Below, piece after piece: positions 1 through 13,238 of a stretch of 64,000 bases of DNA (position 1 is its first letter; every line of letters starts with the position of its first letter). The translations under genes were made by a program, and so were the position numbers. The notes beneath the pieces are model-generated. The model saw nothing but the letters and a program-made list of their open reading frames with translations, was not told the origin of the DNA and did not search any database. Location of the stretch: positions 930,501-994,500 of the forward strand of contig JBAMJR010000168.1 in assembly GCA_038501785.1 (NCBI GenBank), in the 5' to 3' direction. This stretch comes from Myoxocephalus aenaeus. Taxonomy: Eukaryota > Chordata > Actinopteri > Perciformes > Cottidae.

Positions 1-51
1 GAAAAAAACAAACCGGAAACGCAACCAGAAACGTCCACAGCTATCGGCTAG
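1..51 (+). other. ciapin1: ciapin1 5' untranslated exon (partial at window edge)
   Basis: The sequence up to 51 is followed by a strong donor (AG|GTAAGT at 52) and has no ATG in the ciapin1 frame. The first coding exon of ciapin1 begins at 876 with a polypyrimidine/AG acceptor, so this is most likely the untranslated first exon, with the promoter outside the window. Position and donor are seen; assignment to this gene is inferred. Confidence 0.6.
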
Positions 52-514
52 GTAAGTTACAGAGGACATTCGGTTGACATTTTCATTTATTTCACTACTT
101 TAACCACAAAATACTTTCGACAACAGCCATTCAAACGTGTGAGTAGACGTTGTCAGCGGGTCGCCGTGTTCTGGACTCAAAAACACGGCGTGTGAACTCA
201 ACAAACACGGCGTGTTTCTGCGTCACGCGGTTTGATCGGCGTGTGTCAACAAACAAACAAGCTAACGCTAACGAGCAGCTAGCCGGTTAGCCCTTTAGCG
301 TCACGCTACAGCTAAAGATGCTAAACCACCACTAGTTCACTGTGTGGCAACACAGAGGATCGACTCGCTGATAAGATAACCTGCTGAACCATTCCCCCGT
401 TTCCTTTCTGTTGAAACTATGATAACATCATTTATAACAGCCTGCCACAACCCTGTACCTTATTCTTATAATAATAATGATGATGTTGTGACGTCACTGC
501 TGTCGGTCCTGGAC

Positions 515-844
515 AAGTCATGTAAATGTGTTATATTCATGTGTTCATGACGTTCATTCACGCTGAGTTTGAAATAATGAATATGCTTTTAAAAGAAAGA
601 CGCTCAAAATATAAGCAGGCATCCATACAGGCATCTATATAAATGTTTATTCTTTTAATCAAACTATTGTCTCATTCATTTGTGTCATTTAAGGTTTACT
701 GTCTGCTTTGTATTCTCATTGTTAGTTTAAATACTACATTTACTCACTTTTTCATGTTTACACCCAGATTTCACGAAATGTTTGGTCATGGAAATTTGTT
801 TAAAAGTCATGGAAATCCATTGGTCAACATGTGTATGAACCCTG
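515..844 (-). repeat. R450 dispersed repeat, copy a (reverse, truncated)
   Basis: Reverse-orientation copy of the ~450-bp family, ending in TATGAACCCTG at 844. The far end is missing beyond about 515. It stops about 30 bp upstream of the ciapin1 exon 2 acceptor at 875, so only the CT-rich tract separates repeat and exon. Confidence 0.85.
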
Positions 845-881
845 TCTTTTGGTAACTCTCTCTCTCTCTCTCCAGGAAGTC

Positions 882-3800
882 ATGGCAGAGTTCGGCATCA
901 GAGCCGGAGATGCGGTGCTGCTGGTCTGGGCTCAGCCCTCGGCACCAGCGGCCCTGAAGCAGTACGCGGAGGAACTGGGCGCCGCTGTCGGTGCTGGCCG
1001 CCAAGTGTCGGTGGAGAACATGGAGAGGTTACTGCTGTGTGAGTGACTTGTCACCTGATTTCACACTTTGTGAACCTCACAAACTGTTCAGCACACATGA
1101 GCACCCAGTCAGCAGTGACACGATCCTCTCTCTCCTCAGCCTCCCACTCGGCCTCCACCTTCGACTGGGTGCTGTCCTGCCTGCTGGCTGACAGCTCCTC
1201 CGTCCACCGCTCAGAGGCTCTGGCCGAAATGGCCCGAGTGCTCAAACCTGGCGGGACGCTGGTTCTGGATGAAGCAGTTACAGGTGAAGGCCAACTTGTT
1301 TTTTTATATACACATTAGAAGGGGAAGATAGACGTGCACCGTGCTGCGCTGGATTTTGAAGTCCCCTGATGCCAGTCTCGTGGCAGAGTACAGTAGAAAT
1401 GCAACACTAGATATAATCCCCTCAACATATCAAAGTGAAACAAATGCAGTGTTTCCCCTAGGTTTACAGCTTTGGGGGGGTTCTCAAAAATGTTCACGTA
1501 ACAAAATTGTCTATGCTGAATTTTTATTGCAATAACAAAATTGTTGACTCCATCCGTGCTTTTATAAATAATAGAATAAAGAAAATTGCAATCACTTTCA
1601 AGTAAACCAGATTTCTCCATCAGACAAAAACAAATAAAATATGAAATCACTTTGTTAGAACAATGCAAATAAAGTTCTATCTGTGCAAAACATAACTAAT
1701 ATTTAGTTGCTACTAAATAGCTTATTGTGGAAAACAATAAGCAAAACAAAACAGAAAGTGCAGATGTGAGTCATCACGTTTTATCAGTATTAGTGGTTGC
1801 AATGAGCTGCTTTCCTCTACACATCTTTTTCATGTTCAATGTTGAGCTTATATCTGTATTTCGTTTTGAGGGAGGCAACAGCAGAAAAGCCGACCTCACA
1901 GAGATCGGCGGGGCGCCCCCCTAATATAATGCTAGGGGAAACACTGAAATCTACAGAGGACAGGTGTCTGCATCCACAAGGTGTGTTCCAGCGTGTTTGA
2001 CCCGTTTCTTTTCGCGGACCAGGAGCTGAGGCGCCGAGCGTGAGGACTGCGGAGAAGCTGGTGTCGGCTCTGAAGTTGTCCGGCTTCACGTCGGTGACGG
2101 AGGTGAAGACATGAAAACATTAGGGCTGCAACTAACGATTATTTTAATAATCGATTAATCGGTTGATTATTTTTTCGATGAATCGGATAAATAAAAATAT
2201 ATATCAAAAAAGCTTTAATTTCCAACCCTTTATTCAAAAACAGAAGTGACAGTGCAAAACATGTTCAGAAAGCACAAACAGGTTGCTCCTTGAACATCCC
2301 TGAGCTGTTAATTAAAACAATAAAATGGACTAACACTAAAAACATACACATGTATGCTTTACATCTGCCAAATGTGAGCCCTTTTTACTGTAACTGATCC
2401 CTCGAGAGGCTGCATTTATCATACCCTGCTTTATCAATATGTATGAAACACTGGGACAGAGGGAAGCTGTACTGCTACACATAGAGCGTCCTCTTCCTTA
2501 AACTCTTTCATTCTGGGCCTCTTATGACCACGACATCACGTTGTTGGCTAAGCCCAAACTACGTGATGTGATTGATTCTACTTTGAGTAAAAAAACAACC
2601 TGCAGCCAGATCCTCCGGTGTGCCGGTTTAACGTTAACGAGTGACTGGTGAACTGAACCAGACCGGGGGTTACGGCATGTTTCATCACGTTACGGTTTTT
2701 ACAAGCAAGACTGAACTGTAACGGAACATAAAGTAACTTTAACGACAACACACAACCCAAACACGTTAGCTAACGTGATAGCAAGCTGACTAGCTTCCAT
2801 TAAAAACAAGTTGGAGGGAAATGAAGCCGCTGATTGGCCAAGACTCGACTCGTCAAAGATCTTCTATTTTTGAGAAGATCACGACCTCAGCTTTTCTCCT
2901 GTCTCACTCCAATCTCAGACACGCTGGCAGGCCAGCTGCTCTGCTCCGCTCTTTTGTTTTCTCCGCGACTTGAATGGCGTAATAATCGCGCGACACAACG
3001 ATTCGATAATGAAATTCGTTGCCAACACTTTTGATAATCTATTCGTTGTTGCAGCCCTAGAAAACATCTGCTCCAGTGGTGACGTCCCGCTGCCAAATGT
3101 CCACCTGTTTGACCCTCTCTTCCTCCTCCGTGCAGGTCAGTAAAGCAGAACTGAGTCCCGAGGCGTTGAGCTCCCTCAGGTCGGCCACTGGTTACCAAGG
3201 AAACACTCTGTCTAGAGTCCGCATCTCTGCCTCCAAACCTGCGTTTGAGGTGGGATCATCCAGCCAGATCAAACTTTCATTCGGGAAAAAGCCAGGTAGG
3301 TTCGTGAGCACAGTTTCCCTGTTTCTCCTGTCTGTTGGAACGTTTAGCTCATGTGACGCCTCTGAAACCAGATTCTGTCCAAACTATGTGTCTCGTGAAG
3401 GTCAAAAATAGTTTTAAAAAAAAGCATGATTACCGTTCAAATCTCACACACTTATCAGATGACCTGGCTTTACAGATGTGCACACACAGGTTTAGTTTGT
3501 AGGTAAAGTTGAGATCTCCTTGTGGAGATGGAGCTGAAAGGGAAATGGTTATTTTTGCCGTGTGGACATGAAGCTCACACCGATGGTTAATTGTTTTACA
3601 CATACTTTATATGCGCCTTTTGTAAAACAGTATTATTATTATTTCTGCTCTCTGAGGTTTATAGAACATCATTTCACACGTTGTTGCCTTCAGGTCCATA
3701 GCTTCACACCCCGAGACGCAGAAACTGATTGCAGAGATCATCTCTTATTTATTATGTATCACGAACCAGTGAGTCACAACATGAGTCGTTTGATAGTTAA

Positions 3801-5342
3801 ATCAGTGTTGAGGTTCAAACGTATTAAAAGTATTCAAGGTCATCGATTTGAACAAATATTCACATTTCTATAACTAAAAAAATGTGTTCTCAGTTTCTTG
3901 GCTGTTGTTAACATCAGTATATGTGTTTTTATTCTTTGTTTTGAATCGTCATTGAGCTGCATGTTTATATTCACTCGACCGTCTGTGGCTCCAGCAGAGA
4001 AACCGGCTCTGGATCCCAACGCCGTCAAAATGTGGACGCTGTCAGCCAACGACATGGATGACGACGATGTGGTGAGTTGTGGCTTCTGCTTCATTAAACA
4101 GAGTTTGGCCTGTTGGCTCCGAAAGGAGGGAGACATTGCAGTCACACGTGTCATGGACAGTGGGAGGGGTTTAGGCTCCTCTGCCCTCTCCTCCTCTTCC
4201 AACCAGTGCGATGCTAACTTCCTGGTCGGTCTTCAAAAATACATCATCCATGCATACTTTATAGATCCACAAAATGCTACACACTGGCCCTTTTAATAGG
4301 TGTGTATATATATCATGAATATTTTCAGTCTCAAAACTGAAAAACGCCTAGACATTTCATTAGAAAAACATTTTCTGTGATATTGTTATCTGCTTTTTAC
4401 TTAGGCTTCAGGCTATTGTCCCATTGTGTTTTCCAGTTCATAAGTCCCATTTATAGTCATCTACAGGCATCTATTTGCAAAGAAATGTTCAGGCGGAAAT
4501 AAAAACCTTATACTTTAGTGTGTTCAAACTTATATAACTCAGTGTCAGCAGCACTTAAAGTGATTCTGACTATTGAGGGGAAAAAGCTTCAGATTGTTAC
4601 CTTTCAAAAGAGACCAAGAGCATGCATTTACTCCAAATAGTTCAAGTACAGCTTCCAAGTTACTTTGGGTATACCTGGATAGGCGTTTTTCGGCAAATTT
4701 TACAGGAACGTTAAGAGTCTCACACACAGTCCTTATTGGGACACTGTACTCCTATAATGACTGAATCCTACTCGTCCCTTGGGTTCCCTCCTCTAGGACC
4801 TGCTGGACTCCGATGCTCTGCTGGACGAGGATGACTTGAAGAAGCCAGACCCGGCTTCTCTTAAAGCTCCCACGTGTGGAGAAGGAGCCGCCAAGAAGAA
4901 AGCGTGCAAGAACTGGTGAGTCCCTCCATTGTTTAAACCATTAGACCGCAGCACGTTCTGTTGGGTCGCAGCGACAACAAGAGCCGGGCTTTCAAATGTT
5001 TTTATGTTACGTGTTGTACATTTATCTGCGCTTCTGAAAGCGTTTAAACCTGAACGCGTCACGTCTGTGCAGCACGTGTGGCCTCGCCGAGGAGCTGGAC
5101 CAGGAGAGCCAAGGGAAACAGAAGACTAATCTACCAAAATCAGCCTGTGGGAGTGTGAGTATATTTAGTTTTGTCTCCTCACCTGCTAACTGAGAAGAAA
5201 CAATGATGTCAACGGTTTCTCCTCGTGGCAGTGTTACCTGGGCGATGCCTTCCGCTGTGCCAGCTGCCCGTACATGGGGACGCCGGCCTTCAAGCCGGGG
5301 GAGAAGATCGTGCTGGACAAGAAGACGCTGACGGACGCCTGA
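882..5342 (+). CDS. ciapin1: Anamorsin (CIAPIN1), cytosolic Fe-S cluster assembly factor, 8 coding exons
   Basis: Coding exons: 882-1038, 1140-1283, 2023-2102, 3136-3295, 3995-4071, 4797-4915, 5073-5154, 5232-5342. Phases join without error to 309 aa; the human protein is 312 aa. The start context is GAAGTC-ATG six bases inside exon 2. The N-terminal two thirds is a degenerate methyltransferase-like domain (VSVENMERLL, LAEMARVLKPGG). A linker with LWTLSAND-type residues (MWTLSANDMDDDD) leads to the C-terminal Fe-S region. Motif A is C-x9-C-x2-C-x-C (ending ACKNCTC), and motif B is the twin C-x2-C, x7, C-x2-C (CGSCYLGDAFRCASC). In the family, this protein accepts electrons from the diflavin reductase NDOR1 and feeds cytosolic Fe-S assembly; it also has anti-apoptotic roles. 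Introns carry two hAT elements and one R450 repeat. The call is very secure. Confidence 0.97.
1447..1946. mobile_element. Non-autonomous hAT-like element in ciapin1 intron
   Basis: The ends are perfect 15-bp inverted repeats (CAGTGTTTCCCCTAG), 500 bp apart. The CAGTG-type terminus and size fit a deleted hAT element. No clean 8-bp target duplication is visible. Internal sequence (the stretch around 1560-1900) is shared with 26080-26480 and partly with 41380-41560, so these come from one element family. No intact transposase is present. Confidence 0.8.
2121..3059. mobile_element. hAT MITE with perfect 8-bp target duplication
   Basis: Begins TAGGGCTGCAAC and ends GTTGCAGCCCTA. It is flanked by the identical 8-mer gaaaacat at 2113-2120 and 3060-3067, which is the hAT signature. 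The terminal part has the AACGATTATTTTAATAATCGATTAATCG composition common in teleost MITEs. 939 bp long, in the ciapin1 intron before exon 3136. The ORFs in it do not resemble a transposase. Confidence 0.9.
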
Positions 5343-5719
5343 AGCTGTGGATTTCAGCCACGCTACCGCTCTCGCTTCATGATATTACATTCCTCTCCCC
5401 GCTCGATGACACCATTTCCTCTGCAGCGAGCTGCTTTATCTTTCACTGCTCAGAGACGCTCTCCTCTGAAGCGGTCACTGATGTCACGGTAACCGAGAGC
5501 TTCTTCGTGAACGTCTGGCTGGAAATGAGCTTCGGTGTTTGACTCCTGCTGTTGTACATTGTGCTGAGTTACCATGAAGTAAGAAGGCAAAAAAGCACTG
5601 ATATGCATCTGTTTTCATACCTCACACACTTGCATTATAAAGTAAAAAATAATAATACATATCCGTCCATTTCATGATTATTTATGTATGTTAAGGTTTT
5701 GCGAGTTTCATTTCAACAC

Positions 5720-5725
5720 AATAAA
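5720..5725 (+). terminator. ciapin1: ciapin1 poly(A) signal
   Basis: AATAAA 378 bp after the ciapin1 stop codon, the first such hexamer on this strand after the stop. It lies about 35 bp from the oppositely oriented prmt7 signal. Confidence 0.75.
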
Positions 5726-5756
5726 GTGCAGCCACAGTTCTGTTAAAGGAAACCCA

Positions 5757-5770
5757 TTTATTTATTTATT
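5757..5770 (-). terminator. prmt7: prmt7 poly(A) signal cluster
   Basis: Three overlapping TTTATT motifs (AATAAA on the minus strand) about 215 bp after the prmt7 stop codon. Facing the ciapin1 signal at 5720, they predict that the two 3' ends overlap or nearly touch. Confidence 0.7.
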
Positions 5771-5981
5771 ATTTAGTGAGGCCATTCTCACAGCAGTGAT
5801 GTCACGGCCGAGACTAAACACTGGAGCACCAATATAAAACATGTCTGTAACACGGAGGACCGGTTCCTTTTCTTCTTGCGCCGCCTTCTGCTCAGAACGA
5901 TAACGCCCAACAGCCCAACAGCTGGTACATGTGCCCCAAAACTAGACCGCGACATGAGGGAAGAGCAGCTTCTCCTCAGCG

Positions 5982-8900
5982 TCACTGAGGCTCCACGCTG
6001 AAGTCCATCTTGATGTCCCCTGATCCGGGTTCAAAGGTGAAGCTGTAAGACACGGCGGCGCTGCCCGAGCTCTCCCACGGCGACCGCAGGAAGTACACGC
6101 CCTGCTTCCTGTGACGACTCCACTCGCACTCGCCCTGAGGACGAGAACACTCAGGGTTCAGACACATGTTGACCAATGGGTTTCCATGACTTTAAACCAA
6201 ATGTCCATGACCAAACATTTAGTGAAATCTGGGTGTATACATGAAAAAGTGAGTAAATGTAGTATTTAAACTAACAATGAGAATACAAAGCATACAGTAA
6301 ACATTAAATGACACAAATGAATGAGACAATAGTTTGATTAAAAGAATAAACATTTATATAGATGCCTGTATGTATGCCTGCTTATATTTTGAGTCTTTCT
6401 TTTAAAAGCATATTCATTATTTCAAACTCAGCGTAAATGAACGTCATGAACACATGAATATAACACATTTACATGACTTTTACTAAACTTTTGGGATTTT
6501 ATTTTTTCAAGGACTTTTCCAGGCCTGGAAATAACCATTTTAAACTTCTTTGACTTCTCCAGGTTTTCCATGAGCGTAAGAACCCTGCACAGTGTTATTG
6601 GTTAGTTTTTTCGTGTTTAAAAATGGCAGAAAAATAGTATTCCGTTTAAAAAAAATAATACAGGATGATAAAAACACAGGATGCTAGTCCGATACTAAGC
6701 ACATGTTGAAGTCTATGTTCAAGTGCATTTTTCCATTAAATCCGCCGGAGCGACTGCGGTTAAAGACCCAGGATGTGGAGCTACGTTAGAGAGGTGATGC
6801 ACTACCTGCTCACTGACGGGTCCGGTCAGACCCGCGCTGACGGTGATGTCAGCGGTGAGGTGATACTCCATCCACAACGCGACACCATGGCAACGACCGG
6901 TCCTGAAACAGACGGCAGAGAGTCGGTTCACCTCGACTGAACCTCAGAGAGCCGGCTTCGCGCTCGGCTTTCGGCTTCCTGGGAGAACGCTACCTGATGA
7001 GCGGCAGCGAGCCCCGGCTGCTGATTGGCTGTTGAGGGACACGCTGCGTGAAGTCGAAGGTCATGACCTCCGTGGGCCGGGTCAGAGCGCGACACGGGTA
7101 CTCCCACAGCGGGTGGGGCTCCGCCTCACGGGACTCACGGAAATCCAGAGATTTCTGTAGGAGAGTTATATTTTTAAAGAATTATTTTCAATACATGATT
7201 TAATTAACAAACTCCAAACAGGCTCCTTCAGCTTCAGCTTCATGTCTCCTTCAGTGTTCAAACCATGAATAACAGAATAGGTTCAGTTGGTACAGAAATA
7301 TGAACGTTAAACGCTCAAATCCAGGATTCATCAATATTTCACTCATTAAAACACATTAATTAAAAAAGTCTAATAGACGAATGTAATGTAATTCACTTAA
7401 TTTAGCTCCTTTTCCTCCTCAACTATTGTTGATCACAATATAATAAACAATTTGAAGCTTGTATTGAGGTTTTTAAATGAAGCTTTGCTGCATACGTTAT
7501 GAAGAGTTTCTTTTGAACTCTAAACACCAACAAATGTGTTTTAGATTAAAAACAAGGTGTGACTTTTGGAAATGATTACTTCCATCTTTTTTCAACACAG
7601 TTTGACTTCCATTCTACAAATAGTATCACACTAATTACATCAGTATCTCTGTTTGAGTCACAGACATTTATATTTTAAACTTAAATACACAAACAAAAAG
7701 TAAAATGATTAAAGCATCTTGTTTCCTGATGAAGATGTGTCGTCTCCATGATGGGAACACACCGTCTGTACCTGCAGATTACTCTAGATGTGAAACATGT
7801 ACAAAGGTTAAGAAATAAAACTTTTACCTGCACCATTTCATCCATGGGCGACACGTTGAAGCCCTCACACGTTCCACACGGAGCTCTGATCCTCCACAAG
7901 TCCTGAGAAACGTGGAAAAGATGCGACACATTCAACAAGGGCTTACCTTTAATAATCATAACATTTTAATTTAGCCATTAAAGGATTTAGCATTAAAGGA
8001 TCTTTAAAAAAAGTCAATGAAACCCTGAATGTGAATTGTTGATGAGCAAGACCGGAAGATGAATATCAAACCTCAGCAAAACCAAATCTCTTTATAAAAT
8101 AATGCATATTCCTTCATGTTTGGTTTTTAAAATGTGAGATATTGCCATGTCTCCCACCTGGAACTCGACAGCCACCATGTGCAGGGCGGCGGCGCGGGGC
8201 AGGACGACGGCGTCGGGCCGGAGGAGGCCGGCCAGCGCGGTGCGGCAGTACCAGAAGAACAGCGAGTGCCAGGGCAGCAGGCTGGAGCTGAAGAACGGCT
8301 CGCCCATCAGGACGGACACCTGAGGGGGAACGCTGCACTCAAACCACCGGACTCACAGGACACGCTCTGCGTCACCCAGAGGTACCAAACACATTTGGGC
8401 TTTGAACGTTATCGGGTGGTTTGAATTCCAGCAAATGCACAGCTGAGGAGCTGAGAGTTAAAGCAGCATGAACTCTGCTTCTTGGCCACTTGGGGGCAGT
8501 AGAGCAACCTGATGTTCATGAAAGCCTTGAGGATTAACGTGAAACCGTTTACTCCTCTACATTTCTATTTTGCGGCTTAAAAGTTGACTCATTTTGTTCG
8601 ATGTATTAGATTAGAAGCTCATGCTCAACGCGCTTTCCGCTGCATTATTCTCCAAAATTCCAGAGCAAAATATTCTGTGACGCAGCAAGAAGTGCAACCG
8701 GCAGAACGCCATGACAACAGGCAGAGGATGAACGGTCAACTCGTATCTCATATTCAAGGACTACTTTATTGACTTCATACAAGCCCTGTAAAGAAACAAG
8801 TATGGCGGTTATTATAATGAAATGGAGGTTAAATGTCCTGGAAGCAATTTGATTTGGCAGGAGAATGTAGATATTTAGGAGCTAAAACAAGTTGTTAGTT

Positions 8901-11900
8901 TCTGTAAAATCCTCAGACTGGTTTTCTCCCTGAACTATTTGTCATGAAGCTGCAAAAACCTCTGGAGTGTTTTCACTGAGCGCCTCGCTCCAGGAGCAGA
9001 ACAAGCCTGTATGCAAGGAGGCTTGAAAACCAAAACAAGGAGCTAAAAGTAGCTAAAAACGCTCCATGAAGCTGACGGGGAAAAGCAGAGTGGGTTCATC
9101 ATTACGAGCAGCAATATCTTCCTCTACTTTCATTTGTATTTTATGGCTTAAACGTATACTCATGTTATTATTAGGGCTGGGCAAGTTAACGTGCTATTTA
9201 ATTATTATTATTAATATTTTGAAAGTCCGTTGCCCACTGGCTCTGAGGCCCAAGACGACTGCAGCTCACATGAACCGGGACGCGGAAAATGGAGAAAGGT
9301 ACCGAACTCTTACATGAACATTTTCATATTTGATAACATTAATGTTTAAGTTGAGTTTACAATACATATTTTAACTTGTACTGTTGAAGGGAATACTGCT
9401 GGTAAAAAGCTCCTTATTTATTTAAAGTGTTTGCAAACCAAATGTTATTGCACTTTAGTTCATATAGCAGTACTTAATAAAAGTGCTCAATACACTACTT
9501 TTGAACTCATTATTGAATTATGCGCATAACAATGCGATTAATCGGGATTACAAATTGTAATCGTTGCCCAGCACGATTATTAGATGATAAAGCAGTGATG
9601 GTGTTCCAGAAGCTACCTGCTCTCCTCCCAGATCTTTACTGGTCAGCTGCTCCGGCCGCATCTCCAGCAGCTCAACGCCTCCTTCCATCGCGTTGGCTTC
9701 CAGCACCTGAGAGGGAAACGTGTGTTGAGTTGGTGTGTCGGGATAAAACAAGAACCTCTCAAAGATCAGGAGTCATTTACCTGCTTAATGACCTGTTTAG
9801 ACATTCTGGAGTTTTCCAGACCAAAGACCTGAGAAGAGGAATAAAGAAAAGACATCTCAATAACATGGTAAGCAGGGTTCACACACATTCTGACCAATGG
9901 GTTTCATGACTTTTCCATGACTTTAAACCAAATGTCCATGAGCAAACATTTAGTGAAATCTGGGTGTAAACATGAAAAAGTGAGTAAATGTAGTATTTAA
10001 ACTAACAATGAGAATACAAAGCATACAGTAAACCTTAAATGACTCAAATGAATGAGACAATAGTTTGATTAAAAGAATAAACATTTATATAGATGCCTGT
10101 ATGTATGCCTGCTTATATTTTGAGTCTTTCTTTTAAAACCATATTAATTATTTCAAACTCAGCGTAAATGAACGTCATGAACACATGAATATAACACATT
10201 TACATGACTTTTACAACACTTTTGGGATTTTATTTTTTTCAAGGACTTTTCCAGGCCTGGAAATAACCATTTTAAAATTCCATGACTCTTCCAGGTTTTC
10301 CATGAGCGTAAGAACCCTGTGTGTGGCATTTGGTTTAGAAAGGTACGACACCTTCTTGGCTCCGATCATGTGAGCGAACACAGGAAGCAGACTTCCATCG
10401 CTGACGCCCAGACAGACGCTGTCCTCCGTCAGGACCTGGAGGAACACAGCAGGCGGTCAGACAACAACAACAACGACAGCCGGCGGCGGCTCGGCCTCCG
10501 GTCGGCGCACCACTCACGCTGCGCAGCGCGCTGACGTAGCTCTCCGTGCGCCGCCCGTCGTTGAGTTCGCCGAAACGCGGCCGACTCCAAACCAGGTGAG
10601 CCTGGCAGGTGCAGCAGGGCCGAGGGGGCGGAGCCTTGGTGGGAGAGTCCTGCCGGCTGGAACAAAGACAGATGAGGGTCTGCGAAACAAGCGCTGCCGT
10701 TTCGGGGTTCCCCAGAGTGACGCCTGTGAGCGGTTACCTGGGCGCCTGCAGGCCGTACCACAGGCTGTAGTCGTCGTGGCAGACGGTGAGGCGGAGAGAC
10801 TCTCCTTCGGTCACCCGGCTCTCCGACGGCAGGAAGTACACGCTCTGCATCCAGTGGTCCCGCCACTGAAACACACGAGGATCAGCAACGGGTGATGGAG
10901 TCAGAACAAAGTGAAGGAAGGGTTCTTCAGGCTGGATTACGAGCGACGCTTCCTCATCTCAACTGACCGAAACAAGTCTGTTTCTAAACTAGTTTGAGGT
11001 GAGAAATGCTGCTGAATCTTCACTCATAACATCTGCAAAGCCTCATTTAAAAACGTGATCTGACTGTCGGTACTCAGACAGCTATTAGAAGAACTGAGGC
11101 GCATTTTCACGTCTATGAATTCAGACTTTGTTTCAACCAAATGTGGTTGTTGGAAATGGAAAGAACCACAACTTTTCATTATTTGTTTGTTTTTTTTGAT
11201 GGTGAAGAAACTATGGAAGCCCATTTCCGCAGTAAAAAAAGAAATAAAACGACGAGAAGTTATAATTATGAGATAATGTCAAAATTATGAGATAGTAAGT
11301 GCGCATGCGCTTCAGTGACGCTGTCTTTTTTCCTTCTTGTTCTCTGCGCTGTCTTCACAGGTCTCTTCATCCCTTCACCGTAACTGTTGACATTTTAGCT
11401 CAACAAATATTAGCATTGCTATTATTGTAGCTGCATGTGTTTCTCATAAGGGGCTACCGGTACCACAGACTCCACGTAGCCCTTTAATCAAGACTTGGTC
11501 AGTGTCATCACATCCATAATAGTTTTACAATAAATCATAATAATTGTCCTGTTGATTCCATTTCGTTTAGATAGACCCGCATGTTTTGAATCTGTTGAGA
11601 TGGTTTAGAAACAGCCATCGTGTCCCATGACTCACCGGAGCCGTCTCTGGCTGTGGGTACGTCCAGCTGGGCGCCATGGAGCACACCACACTGCCACTGG
11701 GGTCCATGTCCAGGTCCCACCAAGACAAGACCACCTGCGCCCGGCCGCCGGCCCGAGCCACAAACTGGGAGGTGTGGGACTGGAACGCGCTGCTCATCGG
11801 CTTACTGAAGTCCACACTGAGAGGGCGGGGTGCAGAGGTTAGAGAGACAAACTGATGCAGAGAACGCGGTCTGGAAGACATTGTGAGTCTTAGGGCGATA

Positions 11901-13200
11901 TACCAGTTTAAAATTTCCATACGGTATGAATTTTTCATATATCGTTATACTAGCATAGCCATAACAACTTTTCACAGCGCAGCGTTCTGAGCTACTTACG
12001 TGTCATGGTTCTAACTTTATAACACCAATTAATAACCCACAACTAATGCTCTTTAAAAAAGGTAAAACACCACAACAGTTTGTGACGCATAAACAATTTG
12101 TAACACTAATAATTGTACATTTATCAAATTACACCGCCGAACTGCATGCTGGGTACAGCTCGCCCACCATCATGAAACTCCGTTGCACAGGAAGAGACAG
12201 AAGAGTCTCCTGTGCGACGTAGTTTCATGATGGGTCCTAAGTCCCTCCATGTTTAGCTTCCTAACAGCCTCTATTTACCAACGTACAAACAGCTGCTGGC
12301 CAGTTACGAGCGGTGAACAACGACGGCGGCGGTCCTTTTCGGCGTCAATGAATGAATGTGTTTACTCGAAAAAAAATACCGTGATATACCGTGAAACCTC
12401 CAGAATCTTACAAATTACTGTGATATGAATTTTTGGCCATAGCGCCCAGGCCTATTCTCTCGTACCTGAACATGGTGACCAGGGGGCCGAGCGCGGTGAA
12501 GCTGCGAGGAGACACCTGGCTCAGCTGGATGTCGCACACAGAATGGGCTCCGGCGCAGAGAGCCAGGGCCGGCGGCGGCACCAGGCGGGCGCCGTCCACC
12601 TCCACGGGCTGCAGCTGAGCCCAGCGCCACAGGAGCTCCGACTCCACCAGCTGGGCGTAGACGGTGGCCCGGTGAGGGACGGCCTCACAGGCCTGCTGTA
12701 GGGACACGGGGTCACATCGGACCAACAGAGATCAGACATGTCACCCACACCGGCTGCAGGCTGTGTAATGCAGCACTGGATTCAACAAATATTAAAATAT
12801 GACGCTCATTTTCAGGTTAAAAAAACTAATTTATTGTTTTCACACTGTCGGCCTGAATACACTTTTATTCGTTTTAGTGATTTTCAACAGAATCGTGTTG
12901 CTAGGAAAACGCTTGGGTCCAAGTTTACTTCCTGCACTGGGAAATGAACTGGGATACATTTAGTTTAAATTTGAAACCGAAATGTTCTATTGCTGCAACC
13001 TTATCTTTGAAATGTCATATTAGAGTTTTATAAACATTTCCCCAAAGGAATCCCTAGTTGTTAATAATTTAAAAAATGAAATTACAGGATATATATTGTA
13101 CGGTTGTGACATCACAACTGTACAGAAATCCTGAGCGCTCATTTAAAAAAGGCACGGTTTCTGAATACGGGCTGTGTCGTTTCAATACTTTCTCACACAC

Positions 13201-13238
<38 letters not shown>

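Noticed and set aside
1727..1924. Frame VLSVLVVAMSCFPLHIFF, also present near 26060-26248 on the other strand
   Set aside because: Shared because both lie in the same hAT-like repeat. Too short and with no catalytic motif to call a transposase gene.
10429..10895. 99- and 145-codon ORFs across prmt7 exons 8-10
   Set aside because: Out-of-frame shadows of GC-rich prmt7 exons; the real frame is established by phase and PRMT7 motifs.
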